A stretch of DNA of 64,000 bases from Amycolatopsis thermophila (GTDB lineage: Bacteria > Actinomycetota > Actinomycetes > Mycobacteriales > Pseudonocardiaceae), in contig NZ_JAUSUT010000001.1 in NCBI RefSeq assembly GCF_030814215.1, positions 3,472,001 to 3,536,000 of the forward strand, in the 5' to 3' direction. This document shows, one piece after another, positions 49,708 to 58,943 of this stretch. A program made the position numbers and the translations under genes. The number at the start of each line of letters is the position of its first letter. Within the stretch, counting starts at the first letter, position 1. The notes under the pieces were generated by a model, which had not been told where the DNA came from, did not search any database, and was given only the letters and a program-made list of their open reading frames with translations.

Positions 49708-50607
49708 GTGGACGTGCTGACCGTCGGGGAGACCATGGTGATGGTCACGCCGGAGGCCGGTGGCCGCCTCGGCACGGACGGCCGCTTCCTGCTCCGGCCG
49801 GGCGGGGCCGAGTCGAACGTCGCCGCGCTGCTCGCGCGGCTCGGGCACCACGCCGCGTGGGCGTCGGCGCTCGGGACGGATCCCCTGGGCGACCTCATCG
49901 TCCGCGACCTGGAACGCCACGGCGTCGACGTGTCCCTCGTCCGCCGCGACGAGCGCCGCCCGACCGCGGTCTACTTCAAGGATCCCACCCCGGACGGCAC
50001 CCGCGTCTACTACTACCGCGCCGGCTCCGCCGCCTCCGCCATCACCACCACCGATGTCGGCGAGTGGACTGCCCACGCGCCGCGGCTCGTGCACGTTTCC
50101 GGTATCACCGCGGCCCTGTCCGCGCAGGCCCGCGAGGCCGCCCGCGCGCTCGTGCGCCGCCCGGGCCTGGTCAGCTTCGACGTCAACCACCGCGCCCAGC
50201 TCTGGTCCGGCGACGCCCCCGAGGTCCTCCTCGAGCTCGCCCAGGACGCCGACATCGTGTTCGTCGGCCGCGACGAGGCCGAAACCCTGTGGGGCACCGC
50301 GACCGCCGAGGACGTGCGCGGCCTGATCGACCGCCCGCAGTACCTCATCGTCAAGGACGCGGCCATCGAAGCCGTCGCCTTCACGCCCACCGGTGTCCAC
50401 CGTGAACCGTCCACGAAGGTCACGGTCGTGGACGCCGTCGGCGCCGGGGACGCGTTCGCCGCGGGGTGGCTGAGCGGTTTCCTCGACGGCCGCGACGAAC
50501 CGGCCCGCCTGCGCCTCGGCCACTACGCCGCCGCGCGCGTCCTCGAATCACCCTCGGACTTCGCCGAGCTCCCCCCGGCCGCCGAGATCGTCGCGGAGCT
50601 CGGCTGA
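49708..50607 (+). CDS. kdgK: 2-keto-3-deoxygluconate kinase (PfkB family)
   Basis: This 299-residue PfkB kinase starts VDVLTVGETMVMVTPEAGG, typical for KDG kinases. It has RPGGAESNVAALLARLG, the substrate-site YYRAGSAAS and the catalytic VDAVGAGDAFAAGW. It phosphorylates 2-keto-3-deoxygluconate to KDPG, which the aldolase encoded two genes on would cleave. GTG 49708 follows GGAGGCGGGC. Its stop shares a base with the IclR start (TGATG). Confidence 0.9.
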   Translation: MDVLTVGETMVMVTPEAGGRLGTDGRFLLRPGGAESNVAALLARLGHHAAWASALGTDPLGDLIVRDLERHGVDVSLVRRDERRPTAVYFKDPTPDGTRVYYYRAGSAASAITTTDVGEWTAHAPRLVHVSGITAALSAQAREAARALVRRPGLVSFDVNHRAQLWSGDAPEVLLELAQDADIVFVGRDEAETLWGTATAEDVRGLIDRPQYLIVKDAAIEAVAFTPTGVHREPSTKVTVVDAVGAGDAFAAGWLSGFLDGRDEPARLRLGHYAAARVLESPSDFAELPPAAEIVAELG

Positions 50608-51362
50608 TGTCCCAGACCGTCGCCCGCGCCATCGACATCGTCGCGTTCGTGTCCCGGCGGCACCGCACTCTCGGCGAGATCGCCGACCACCTCGGCGTTC
50701 ACAAGTCGACCGCGCTGCGGATCCTGCAGACCCTCGAGGACGGCGGGTTCGTGCGGCGCGTCCCGGACAACCGCTACGCGATGGGGTTCCAGCTGATCGC
50801 GTACGGGCAGCTCGCGCTGGACCAGGTCGAAGCCCGCGCGCTCGCCCGTCCGGTCCTGCAGGAGCTGAGCGAGCAGTCCGGGCACACCGTCCACTTCGCC
50901 GAGCTGGCCGGCGACCGGGTCGTCTACGTCGACAAGATCGACGGCCGGGGCAGCGTCGCGATGGGCTCGCGCATCGGCCTGCCCGCCATCACCCACACCG
51001 CCGGCGTCGCGAAAGCCATCCTCGCACACCGCCCCGACCGGTCGCGCTGGCTGTCCACATGCGACTTCCAACGGTTCACCCCCACCACGATCACCAGCCG
51101 CGACGCGCTGGAGGCCGAGCTGGACCGCGTGCGCGAACGCGGCTGGGCGGAGGACGACGGCGAGCACGAGGACTACCTGAACTGCGTGGCGCTGCCGGTG
51201 TTCGACGCCCGCGGCCAGGTGACGCACAGCCTGTCCGTCACCGCGCTGAAGACCGTCGCGCCGCTGGACGAGCTGCGCGCGCACCTCGACGAGTACCGGA
51301 CCGCCGCCCACCGGGTCTCCCGGGCACTGGGCTGGGGAGGAGACGACCGTGGACGCCGCTGA
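50607..51362 (+). CDS. IclR-family transcriptional regulator
   Basis: This 251-residue regulator has the N-terminal winged helix (TLGEIADHLGVHKSTALRIL) and the IclR effector domain (SEQSGHTVHFAELAGDRVVY, PAITHTAGVAKAILAH, YLNCVALPVFDARGQV). Placed between kdgK and eda and overlapping both, it most likely senses KDG or a related sugar acid and represses the operon through the TTGCAA sites upstream of kdgK. Confidence 0.92.
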   Translation: MSQTVARAIDIVAFVSRRHRTLGEIADHLGVHKSTALRILQTLEDGGFVRRVPDNRYAMGFQLIAYGQLALDQVEARALARPVLQELSEQSGHTVHFAELAGDRVVYVDKIDGRGSVAMGSRIGLPAITHTAGVAKAILAHRPDRSRWLSTCDFQRFTPTTITSRDALEAELDRVRERGWAEDDGEHEDYLNCVALPVFDARGQVTHSLSVTALKTVAPLDELRAHLDEYRTAAHRVSRALGWGGDDRGRR

Positions 51363-51957
51363 CTTCTTCGCCGCGCACCTCGACCGCAGCCCGGTCCTGG
51401 GCATCTTCCGCGGGCTCGATCCACAGGAGACCGTGGACATGTGCTCCCGCGCCTGGGAGTTCGGTGTGGAGCTGGTCGAGATCCCGGTGCAGACCCCGGA
51501 CGCGATGCCGTCGCTGCGCGCCGCGGTCGAGGCGGCGGCCGAGCACGGCAAGAGCGTCGGCGCCGGAACGGTGACCACAGTGGACCAGCTCGTCGCGGTG
51601 CGGGAGATCGGCGCGGAGTTCACCGTCGCACCGGGACTGCACCCGGACGTGGTGGCGGAGTCGCGGCGCCTCGGCCTGCCGCACCTGCCCGGTGTGGCGA
51701 CCGCGACCGAGATCGCCTCGGCGCTCGCGCAGGGATGCACCTGGCTGAAAGCGTTTCCCGCCAAGCAGCTCGGCGCGGGCTGGATCACCGCGCAGCTCGC
51801 GCCGTTCCCGTCCGTCCGCTTCGTCGCGACCGGTGGCGTCGACGCCACCAACGCCAGGGAATTCCTCGACGCGGGCTGCCGCGGGGTCGCGGTCGGTTCG
51901 GCGCTCGCGAACCCGGACACCCTCGCGCAGCTGAAGCAGGCGGTCAGCGCAGGCTGA
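51349..51957 (+). CDS. eda: KDPG / 4-hydroxy-2-oxoglutarate aldolase
   Basis: This 202-residue class I aldolase has the catalytic Glu in LVEIPVQTPD, SVGAGTVTTVDQ, and the Schiff-base K134 in GCTWLKAFPAKQLG. It splits KDPG to pyruvate and glyceraldehyde-3-phosphate. GTG 51349 has a strong GGAGGAG site and overlaps the IclR gene by 14 bp. Together with kdgK it completes KDG degradation. Confidence 0.93.
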   Translation: MDAADFFAAHLDRSPVLGIFRGLDPQETVDMCSRAWEFGVELVEIPVQTPDAMPSLRAAVEAAAEHGKSVGAGTVTTVDQLVAVREIGAEFTVAPGLHPDVVAESRRLGLPHLPGVATATEIASALAQGCTWLKAFPAKQLGAGWITAQLAPFPSVRFVATGGVDATNAREFLDAGCRGVAVGSALANPDTLAQLKQAVSAG

Positions 51958-53020
51958 GCAGGTCCACCACGTCGGTCAGCGACCCGGTCCGCGCGTAGGC
52001 GCGCCGCTGACGCTGGGCACCGTTGCCGTTCTCGCGCACCCAGGCCAGCGACTCCGTGACGAAGCCGAGGTCGCCGGTTTCGGCGAGTGCGTGGCGGACC
52101 CGTTCAACGAGTTGCGTGACCAGGGCCGGGGCCGGGGTCAGGCGGCCGGTCTCCGGGTGCAGCGCCGAACCGTCCAGTCCGTCGCGGGCGGCGCGCCACA
52201 GGTTGGCCCGCAGCACCTCACCCGGCACCGGTGGCGGCGGGTATTCCAGTTCGGACAGTCCGGTGAGGACCAGCCCGCGGGTCAGGACCGCCAGCAGGGC
52301 CGCCTCCCGCGCGGTCGCGGCGACGTCGCTGATCCGGAACTCCAGCGTCGGCCGCTTCTCCGAGAGCCGGATGTCCCAGTAGATCATGCCGCGGTCGAGC
52401 ATCGCCCCCGATTCGAGCATCGCCGCCACGCGGGACTCGTACTCGTCGAGCGAGGCGAACAGCGGCGGCGGGCCCGCGGACGGCCACCGCGACCACAGGA
52501 CGTGCCGCCAGCTGCTGTAGCGGGTGTCCTCCCCGCTGTCGATCGGCGAGTTCGCGGTCAGCGCGAGGAGCACCGGCAGCCACGGCCGGACGTGGTTGCT
52601 CACCCGCACGCCGGTGCTCCGGTCCGGGATCCGCACGTGGACGTGGCACCCGCAGGTCGTGCCGGTGCGCGCGATCAGGCCGAAGTGCTCGCCCATGCGC
52701 CGGTAGCGCGGAGTGGGGGTGATCGCCGGCGGGTGCTCCTCGGCCAGCAGCGGCGTGCCGGTGGCGACCAGCCGCAGACGCCGTTTCGCCGCTTCGCCGG
52801 CGAGCCGGCTGCGGAAGTGGGCGAGCTGGTCGGCGAGTTCCGCGGCGCCGTGGCACACCGACGTGGCGAGCTCGACCTGGCTGCGCGCGAGCTCGCGCTG
52901 CACGTCGCCCTCGGGCCGCTCGACCGCGTCGACGACCTCCGGCCCGCGGTCCGACAGCCGGCCACGCTCGTCGACGAGCAGGAACTCCTCCTCGACGCCG
53001 AACGTCGGTGTCTGGTCCAA
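51944..53020 (-). CDS. Carboxylate-amine ligase (YbdK / glutamate-cysteine ligase type 2 family)
   Basis: This 358-residue protein starts TFGVEEEFLLVDERGRLSD, the family's first ATP/metal motif. It has CGCHVHVRIPDRSTGVRVSN and the region YWDIRLSEKRPTLEFRISD. Family members have weak gamma-glutamyl-cysteine ligase activity; the true substrate is usually unknown. In actinomycetes with mycothiol, glutathione synthesis is not expected. The start is a TTG at 53020 behind AGGAGAGGG. The 3' end overlaps eda by 14 bp. Confidence 0.87.
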   Translation of the reverse strand: MDQTPTFGVEEEFLLVDERGRLSDRGPEVVDAVERPEGDVQRELARSQVELATSVCHGAAELADQLAHFRSRLAGEAAKRRLRLVATGTPLLAEEHPPAITPTPRYRRMGEHFGLIARTGTTCGCHVHVRIPDRSTGVRVSNHVRPWLPVLLALTANSPIDSGEDTRYSSWRHVLWSRWPSAGPPPLFASLDEYESRVAAMLESGAMLDRGMIYWDIRLSEKRPTLEFRISDVAATAREAALLAVLTRGLVLTGLSELEYPPPPVPGEVLRANLWRAARDGLDGSALHPETGRLTPAPALVTQLVERVRHALAETGDLGFVTESLAWVRENGNGAQRQRRAYARTGSLTDVVDLLSLR

Positions 53021-53176
53021 CCCGCACCCTCTCCTCGCTGGTGGCCGCTGTTTACCCCGCTGACGGGCGGTTCAAGCCGGCATGCGGCGGTTTTGCCATC
53101 TCCGCAAATCTTCTTGTCACTTTGTCCCGCACGCGCGGATAGTCGGCTGCGGGACTCCGAGCGGAGGGAAGACAGG

Positions 53177-54190
53177 GTGAACGAGACCTACGATGTCGTC
53201 GTGGTGGGTGGCGGTGCGGCCGGGCTCGCCGGCGCGCTGGCGCTGGCGCGGGCGCGCCGGTCGGTGCTGGTCGTCGACGCGGGGGAGCCGCGCAACGCGC
53301 GCGCCGGGCACGTGCACAACTACCTGGCCCGGGAGGGCACGCCGCCGGCCGAGCTGGTCGCGATCGGGCGCGACGAGGTGACCGCGTACGGGGGTGAGAT
53401 CGTCCGGGGGACCGTGACGACGGCCGTCCGGACCGGCGACGGGTTCGCGCTGACGCTGGACGGCCGGCAGATCGTCCGCGCGCGCCGCCTGCTCGTCACG
53501 ACCGGGCTGGCCGACGAGCTGCCCGACATCGAGGGCGTCGCCGAGCGGTTCGGGCGGGACGTGTTGCACTGCCCGTACTGCCACGGCTGGGAGGTGCGCG
53601 ACCAGGCGATCGGCGTCGTCGGCGGGAACCCGATGGCCGTGCACGCCAGCCTGTTGTGGCGGCAGCTGAGCGAAGACGTGACGCTGTTCCGGCACCGCGC
53701 GCCCGAGTTGACCGGCGAGCAGCGCGAGGAGCTGGCCGCCCGCGGGATCCGCGTGGTCGAGGGCGAGGTCGCCGCCGTGGAGGTCACCGGTGACCGGCTG
53801 ACCGGGGTGCGGATGCGCTCCGGCGAGGTCGTGCCGCGGCAGGCCGTCGTCGTCGCGCCGCGGTTCACCGCGCGGGCCGGGCTGCTCACCGGTCTCGGGC
53901 TGGAGGTGACCGAGCAGGTCCTGCAGGGGCACGTCATGGGCACGTTCGTCGCGGCGGACCCGGCCGGCGCCACCGCGGTGCCGGGCGTGTGGGTCGCCGG
54001 GAACGTCGCCAACGTCAGCGCACAGGTGATCGTGTCCGCGGCCGGCGGGATGACGGCCGGCGCGGCGATCAACGCCGACCTCGTCGCCGAGGACACCGGG
54101 CGGGCGGTGGCGGCCCACCGGGCCGGGCCGTTCGCGGGTGAACGTGCGGTCGGCGAGCTCGTGATGGGAGACCGGCGTCATGGGATCTGA
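53177..54190 (+). CDS. Thioredoxin-reductase-like FAD oxidoreductase
   Basis: This 337-residue protein has the FAD motif YDVVVVGGGAAGLAGALALA, the redox-active type Cys pair in LHCPYCHGWEVRDQ (CPYC), a GVVGG nucleotide motif, and the late FAD motif VPGVWVAGNVANVSAQVIVS. The NADPH site motif is GGNPMA rather than GGGxSA, as in many low-molecular-weight oxidoreductases of this class. GTG 53177 follows GGAGGGAAG. It overlaps the methyltransferase gene by 11 bp. Confidence 0.88.
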   Translation: MNETYDVVVVGGGAAGLAGALALARARRSVLVVDAGEPRNARAGHVHNYLAREGTPPAELVAIGRDEVTAYGGEIVRGTVTTAVRTGDGFALTLDGRQIVRARRLLVTTGLADELPDIEGVAERFGRDVLHCPYCHGWEVRDQAIGVVGGNPMAVHASLLWRQLSEDVTLFRHRAPELTGEQREELAARGIRVVEGEVAAVEVTGDRLTGVRMRSGEVVPRQAVVVAPRFTARAGLLTGLGLEVTEQVLQGHVMGTFVAADPAGATAVPGVWVAGNVANVSAQVIVSAAGGMTAGAAINADLVAEDTGRAVAAHRAGPFAGERAVGELVMGDRRHGI

Positions 54191-54791
54191 GGAGTACGGC
54201 GCGGAGTTCTGGGAGGACCGGTACCGCTCGCAGACGTCCGTCTGGAGTGGACGTCCGAACGCGCAGCTCGTCGCGGAGGTGGCGGACCTCCGGCCGGGAC
54301 ACGCACTGGACGTCGGAGCCGGTGAGGGCGCCGACAGCTGCTGGCTCGCCGAGCAGGGCTGGCGGGTCACGGCCCTGGATCACGCCGGCACGGCTCTGCG
54401 ACGCGGGGCCGAGCACGCGGCACAGGCCGGGGTGGCGGACCGGATCGACTGGGTGCGGGCCGACGTGCGGAACTGGGATCCGGGCGACCGGCGCTTCGAC
54501 CTGATCTCGGCGCAGTTCCTGCACCTGCGCCACGCCGAACTGCGCGCGATGACCACGCGGCTCGCCGGGGCCGTCGAGCCGGGCGGCCGCCTGCTCCTCG
54601 TGCAGCACGATCTGCGCGACGGGACCCACCGCGAGCACCTGGCGGACCGGTTCGTCCCGGCGGCGGAGATCGCGACCTGGCTGCCCCCGGGGTGGACCGT
54701 CGAGGTCGACGAGGTCCGGCCTCGCACGGTCACCGGCCCCGACGGGAACCCCATGACCATCCACGACGCGGTGTTCCGCGCGCGGCGCTAG
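54180..54791 (+). CDS. SAM-dependent methyltransferase (class I)
   Basis: This 203-residue protein has the early FWEDRYRSQTSVWSGRPNAQ region, motif I HALDVGAGEGADSCWLAEQG, motif II VTALDHAGTAL and motif IV FDLISAQFLHL. It resembles the thiopurine/tellurite-type small methyltransferases. It is translationally coupled to the flavoprotein before it, so a shared redox or detoxification job is plausible but not shown. Confidence 0.88.
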   Translation: MGSEEYGAEFWEDRYRSQTSVWSGRPNAQLVAEVADLRPGHALDVGAGEGADSCWLAEQGWRVTALDHAGTALRRGAEHAAQAGVADRIDWVRADVRNWDPGDRRFDLISAQFLHLRHAELRAMTTRLAGAVEPGGRLLLVQHDLRDGTHREHLADRFVPAAEIATWLPPGWTVEVDEVRPRTVTGPDGNPMTIHDAVFRARR

Positions 54792-54815
54792 GCCGGCGAG
54801 CGCAGGACACCGGCG

Positions 54816-55751
54816 TCAGTGATCGCGTACCCGGCCCAGCCCCGCCTCGGTCAGGATCGTTTCGATCACGGACAGTTCCGCGTCGTCCAGCGGGTGCAGC
54901 GGCGCGTTCGTCGCCGGGTGGTCGATGACCCCGCGCCAGGCCAGCGCCGCCTTGAACGAGCCCAGCGCGCCCGCGGTGAAGCCGATCCGGCGCAGGTCCG
55001 CGACGGTGGTGATCCGGAACAGCGCGGCCAGCCGGTCCTGTTCCGCCTTCGCCGCGGCGAAATCGCCGTCGCGGGCCGCCCGGTACAGGCGCACGTACCC
55101 GTGCGGGTCCACGTTGCCGAGCCCGGGCACGAGACCGGCGGCACCCAGCGACATCGCGGTGTCCGCCAGCACCTCGGAGCCGGTCAGGGCGGGCAGATCG
55201 GTGCGCCGCAGCACTTCCCGGAACGTCGCGAGGTCGCCGCTGGAGTCCTTGAGCGCGACGATCGCCTTGGACTCGGCCAGTTCGGTGACGATGTCGGGCG
55301 TCAGCCGGGTCCGCACGGCGGACGGGATGTCGTAGGCGACCACCGGCACGTCGACCGCCGCGTGCACCCGCCGGAAGTGGGTGACCACCTCGGCGGGATG
55401 GGGTTCGACGTAGAACGGGGCGGTCACCACGACGGCGTCCGCGCCGAGTGCCGCGGCCTGCCGCGCGTGCTCGACGACCCGCCTGGTGCCGGTGTCGACG
55501 GCGCCCGCGAGCACCGGCACGGCCCCGGCGACGGTGCCGACCGTGACCTCCAGAACGGCCCGCCGCTGCTCGGTGTCCAGCAGCGCGATTTCACCGCTGG
55601 AGCCGCCGACGAACACGCCGTCCACACCGGCGTCGAGCTGGAACGCCAGCAGCCGTTCGAGCGAGCGGCGGTCCACTTCGCCGTGTTCGTCCAGCGGCGT
55701 GACGAGCGGGGGGACGACACCGTGCGGGTCGAAGGTGGTGTCAGAAACCAC
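54816..55751 (-). CDS. DHDPS/N-acetylneuraminate-lyase family aldolase
   Basis: This 311-residue class I aldolase has GVFVGGSSGEIALLDTEQRR (the GGxxGE motif), the Tyr in VVAYDIPSAVRT and the Schiff-base Lys in SKAIVALKDSSGDL. The substrate could be a 2-keto-3-deoxy sugar acid rather than the lysine precursor, because it is coupled to an MFS sugar-acid-type transporter: its GTG overlaps the transporter stop by 11 bp. Confidence 0.88.
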   Translation of the reverse strand: MVSDTTFDPHGVVPPLVTPLDEHGEVDRRSLERLLAFQLDAGVDGVFVGGSSGEIALLDTEQRRAVLEVTVGTVAGAVPVLAGAVDTGTRRVVEHARQAAALGADAVVVTAPFYVEPHPAEVVTHFRRVHAAVDVPVVAYDIPSAVRTRLTPDIVTELAESKAIVALKDSSGDLATFREVLRRTDLPALTGSEVLADTAMSLGAAGLVPGLGNVDPHGYVRLYRAARDGDFAAAKAEQDRLAALFRITTVADLRRIGFTAGALGSFKAALAWRGVIDHPATNAPLHPLDDAELSVIETILTEAGLGRVRDH

Positions 55752-57186
55752 TGACGGCTTTCCTTTCGTGCGGCGCCAGCGCGGGCGCGTCGGAGTCGAT
55801 CTTGAGGGCGCGGCCGATGCGCGCGGGCACGTCGAGGCCGATCACGAGCGCGACGACGACGGTGAGCGACCCGGCGAGGACCATGAGCGCGGTCCCGAGG
55901 CTGCCGATGTCCGCGGCGATCGCGGCGCCGGCCAACGGTGCGACCGCGCCGCCGAGCGCGCCGACGTTGTAGGTGAACCCGAGCCCGGCGGCGCGCAGCC
56001 GCGTCGGGAAGTGGTCGCCGACGTACTTCGGCAGCAGTCCGGAGATGCCCTGACTGGTGGCCTGCATGGCGAACAGCAGCACCCACAGCAGCACCACGTT
56101 GTCCGACGGCAGGGCGAACACGGGGAACACGAACGCCAGCGACACGAACAACCCGAGGACGTAGGTGGGCCGCGTGCCGAGCTTGTCGCCGATGACGCCG
56201 GCCAGGCACGTGCCCGCCGCGTAGCCGAGCCCGGCCCAGGTCAGCGCGTTCGACACCTGGCCCGGGCTGAAACCCAGCTCGGACTTGAGGTAGCTGGGCA
56301 GCAGCGACTGGATCGGCCAGGAGTAGAGGAAGGCGCAGAACACCGTCAGCATCACCGCGATCATCACCGGCCAGAGCCGCCCGGCGAGCTGCATCGCGAA
56401 CCCGGCGAGGCCGAGCACGGTCACCGCGACGAGGTACGGCGCCGCGCCGTGCGCCAGGCCGGTGAAGATCAGCACGAGCGCGGCGGACACCACCGCGGCC
56501 AGCACCGCGTTCGGCAGGCGGCGCCGCGGCGCGAACAGCACCGACGAGGTGGTCACGTCGTCCTTGCCGGCGACCTCGGCCTCCCATTCGGCGGCCTCGG
56601 GCAGCGACCGGCGCAGGTACAGGGTGAGCGCGACCGGGACGATGCCCACGTAGAACAGCCAGCGCCAGCCGCCCGCGGGCACGATGACCTCGTAGGCGAG
56701 CGCGGCGACGACCGTGCCGATGGGGTAGGCCGACAGCAGGAAGCCGGTGGCGCGGTTGCGCATCGACTTCGGCCACGACTCCATGACGTAGGTGGCGCTC
56801 GACCCGTACTCGCCCGCCATGCCGATGCCCACCAGCGCGCGGAAGACGAACAGCGACCAGTAACCCCACGCGAAGCCGCACAGCCCGCTGCCGACCGAGA
56901 ACGCCACGATCGCGACGATCATCGCCGGTTTGCGGCCGTACCGGTCGCCGACGGCGCCGAGCACGAGCCCGCCCAGCCAGCGGGACACGAAGGCCGCGGA
57001 CACCAGCGTCGCGGCCTTGGTGAGGCTCAGGTCGAACTCGTCGGCGATCTCGGTGAGGATCAGCGTGATCAGGATGAAGTCGAAGCCGTCGAGCAGGTAG
57101 CCGAGCCAGGCGGCGAAGAACGCCCTGCGCTGGGCTCCGGACAGCTGCCGGAACGACCCCGGGGTGGTGGGCGGCGGCGTTGCCAT
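55741..57186 (-). CDS. MFS transporter of the sugar-acid/sialate-like symporter type
   Basis: This 481-residue protein has 12 predicted membrane helices. It has the MFS loop motif GAVGDRYGRKPAMI between helices 2 and 3, FRALVGIGMAGEYGSSATYV, and the second-half GVIGDKLGTRP. The LGYLLDGFDFILITLILTEI start and MAGEYG are those of the aromatic-acid/sialate symporter group. It is expected to bring in the substrate of the downstream aldolase. The promoter region is shared with the divergent DHDPS-family gene and contains a 20-bp palindrome. Confidence 0.87.
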   Translation of the reverse strand: MATPPPTTPGSFRQLSGAQRRAFFAAWLGYLLDGFDFILITLILTEIADEFDLSLTKAATLVSAAFVSRWLGGLVLGAVGDRYGRKPAMIVAIVAFSVGSGLCGFAWGYWSLFVFRALVGIGMAGEYGSSATYVMESWPKSMRNRATGFLLSAYPIGTVVAALAYEVIVPAGGWRWLFYVGIVPVALTLYLRRSLPEAAEWEAEVAGKDDVTTSSVLFAPRRRLPNAVLAAVVSAALVLIFTGLAHGAAPYLVAVTVLGLAGFAMQLAGRLWPVMIAVMLTVFCAFLYSWPIQSLLPSYLKSELGFSPGQVSNALTWAGLGYAAGTCLAGVIGDKLGTRPTYVLGLFVSLAFVFPVFALPSDNVVLLWVLLFAMQATSQGISGLLPKYVGDHFPTRLRAAGLGFTYNVGALGGAVAPLAGAAIAADIGSLGTALMVLAGSLTVVVALVIGLDVPARIGRALKIDSDAPALAPHERKAVSGF

Positions 57187-57209
57187 GGACTGGACCTTCC
57201 GTGATGATG

Positions 57210-57229
57210 GACGTAGGATGTCCTACGTC
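57210..57229. promoter_or_regulatory. Perfect 20-bp palindrome in the divergent promoter
   Basis: GACGTAGGATGTCCTACGTC has perfect 9-bp arms around TG. It lies 24 bp before the MFS start and 29 bp before the divergent DHDPS-family start, a typical repressor position. GntR-family proteins often bind such sites; the nearest one is encoded at 59909. Confidence 0.65.
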
Positions 57230-57257
57230 AAGGCACGGTAGTCCCGGAAGGAGCCTC

Positions 57258-58160
57258 GTGCAACCTCTCCGCGCCGACACCCTCACCGGTGTGTGGGGCA
57301 GCGTCCTGCTGCCGGTGAACGACGACGACAGCATCGACTTCGCCCGCCTGGGGGAGGCGGTGGACGCGCTGCTGGGTTCGGGTGTGCACGGCGTGTACAC
57401 CAACGGCACCGCCGGGGAGTTCTTCACGCTCACCGACGCGGAGTACGACCGGCTGCACGAGCTGGTCGCCGCGCGGGCGAGCGCGGCCGGGGTGCCGTTC
57501 CAGCTCGGCGCGAGTCACCCGAGCGGGCAGCTGTCGCGTGAGCGCGTGCGCCGCGCCGCCGCCCTGCGGCCCGGTGCGATCCAGGTCGTCCTGCCCGACT
57601 GGCTCCCGCTCGGGCCCGACGAGGCGGTGGCGGCCCTGCGCGGGCTGGCCGACGCGGCGGACGGAGTTCCGCTCGTGCTGTACCACCCGCCGTACGCGAA
57701 GACCCAGGTGGGGCCGGACCTGCTGGAGCGGCTGGCCGGCGAGGTGCCGGAGCTGATCGGCGTGAAGGTGCCCGGCATCGACGTCGCGCGGCGCGTCGCC
57801 GGACGGCTCGCGGTGTTCGTCGCCGGCCACACGCTCGCCTCGGCCCGCCCGGACGGCGCGGCGGGGTCCTACTCGAACGTCGCGTGCCTGAGCCCGGCGG
57901 GCGCCGTCCGCTGGTGGGAGCAGATGCGCACCGACCCGAGCGCGGCACTCGACCTCGAACGACGGCTGCGCGAGTTCATCGCCGGGCACATCGTCCCGCT
58001 CGGCGCCGCCGACCCCGCACTGGACAAGACGCTCGCCGCGATCGGCGGGTGGGCTCCGGTCGGCACGCGGGTGCGCTGGCCGCACCGCTCCGTCCCGGCC
58101 GGCGCGATCCCCGCGCTGAGGGCTGTCGCGCAACGGCTGGTGCCCGAACTGCTCGGCTGA
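57258..58160 (+). CDS. DHDPS-family aldolase/dehydratase, second paralogue
   Basis: This 300-residue protein has GVYTNGTAGEFFTLTDAEYD, the Tyr in PLVLYHPPYAKTQV and the Schiff-base Lys in ELIGVKVPGIDV. YHPP in place of YNxP sets it apart from typical DHDPS and from its neighbour at 54816. It may be a lyase or dehydratase for a related sugar acid. GTG 57258 has AAGGAGCC before it. It is divergent from the transporter gene. Confidence 0.86.
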   Translation: MQPLRADTLTGVWGSVLLPVNDDDSIDFARLGEAVDALLGSGVHGVYTNGTAGEFFTLTDAEYDRLHELVAARASAAGVPFQLGASHPSGQLSRERVRRAAALRPGAIQVVLPDWLPLGPDEAVAALRGLADAADGVPLVLYHPPYAKTQVGPDLLERLAGEVPELIGVKVPGIDVARRVAGRLAVFVAGHTLASARPDGAAGSYSNVACLSPAGAVRWWEQMRTDPSAALDLERRLREFIAGHIVPLGAADPALDKTLAAIGGWAPVGTRVRWPHRSVPAGAIPALRAVAQRLVPELLG

Positions 58161-58241
58161 GGTCCGGGCCGAGCGCGTCCACTATGGAGTCCGGATTCCG
58201 GCCCGTGCCGGGCCGGCCGGGACGCGGTACGGTCGGAGATC

Positions 58242-58943
58242 ATGAACGGGATCCCCGAGATCGAGGTCGTCGTCTTCGATGTGCTCGGCACCCTGGTCGA
58301 CGAACCCGGCGGGCTGCGGGCCGCGATCGACGAGGCGGTGCCCCGCGACGCACCGGCCGACGACCTGCTCACCCGGTGGCAGCAGCACGTCGAGCGGGAG
58401 CAGCAACGCATCGTGGACGGGCATCGCGCCTACGCCAACACCGAGGTCATCGACGCCGAGGCCGCGCACCAGGTGGCGGAGCGGGCGGGGCTCACGGACC
58501 CGGCGGCCATCGCCCGGCTCGCCACCGCGGGGCAGCGCCTGCCCCCGTGGAGCGACTCCGTCGCCGGTCTCGAGCGGCTTTCCCGGCGGTTTCCCGTGCT
58601 GGCGTTGTCCAACGCCGGCCGCACCGCGCTGCTGCGCCTCAACGCCCACGCGGGTCTGCGCTGGCACCAGGCCCTGTCCTGCGAAACCGTCCGGGCCTAC
58701 AAGCCGGCGCCCGAGGTGTACCGGCACGCCATCGACACCGCCGGCTGCCCGCCCGAGCGTGTGCTCATGGTCGCCGCCCACGCGTGGGACCTGCGGGGCG
58801 CCCAGGCGGCCGGCATGCGCACCGCCTACGTCCACCGCCCGGTCGGCGACCCACCAGCCCCCGCCGACACGTTCGACGCGCGGTTCGACGGGCTGGCCGA
58901 CCTGGTCACCGCGCTGACGGGAGATTCGTCCGGAACGCCCTAG
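58242..58943 (+). CDS. HAD-superfamily hydrolase (haloacid dehalogenase type II-like)
   Basis: This 233-residue HAD protein has motif I VVFDVLGTLVDEPG (nucleophile Asp in FDVLGT), motif II LALSNAG, motif III Lys in RAYKPAPEVYRHA, and motif IV region MVAAHAWDLRGAQAAGM. The HAWDxxGAxxAG ending is typical of (S)-2-haloacid dehalogenase-like members, although many act on other substrates. ATG 58242 follows GGAG. Confidence 0.87.
   Translation: MNGIPEIEVVVFDVLGTLVDEPGGLRAAIDEAVPRDAPADDLLTRWQQHVEREQQRIVDGHRAYANTEVIDAEAAHQVAERAGLTDPAAIARLATAGQRLPPWSDSVAGLERLSRRFPVLALSNAGRTALLRLNAHAGLRWHQALSCETVRAYKPAPEVYRHAIDTAGCPPERVLMVAAHAWDLRGAQAAGMRTAYVHRPVGDPPAPADTFDARFDGLADLVTALTGDSSGTP

Noticed and set aside
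52091..53176. Plus-strand extension of the thioredoxin-reductase-like gene
   Set aside because: It is antisense to the YbdK-type ligase gene; the real start is GTG 53177 behind GGAGGGAAG.
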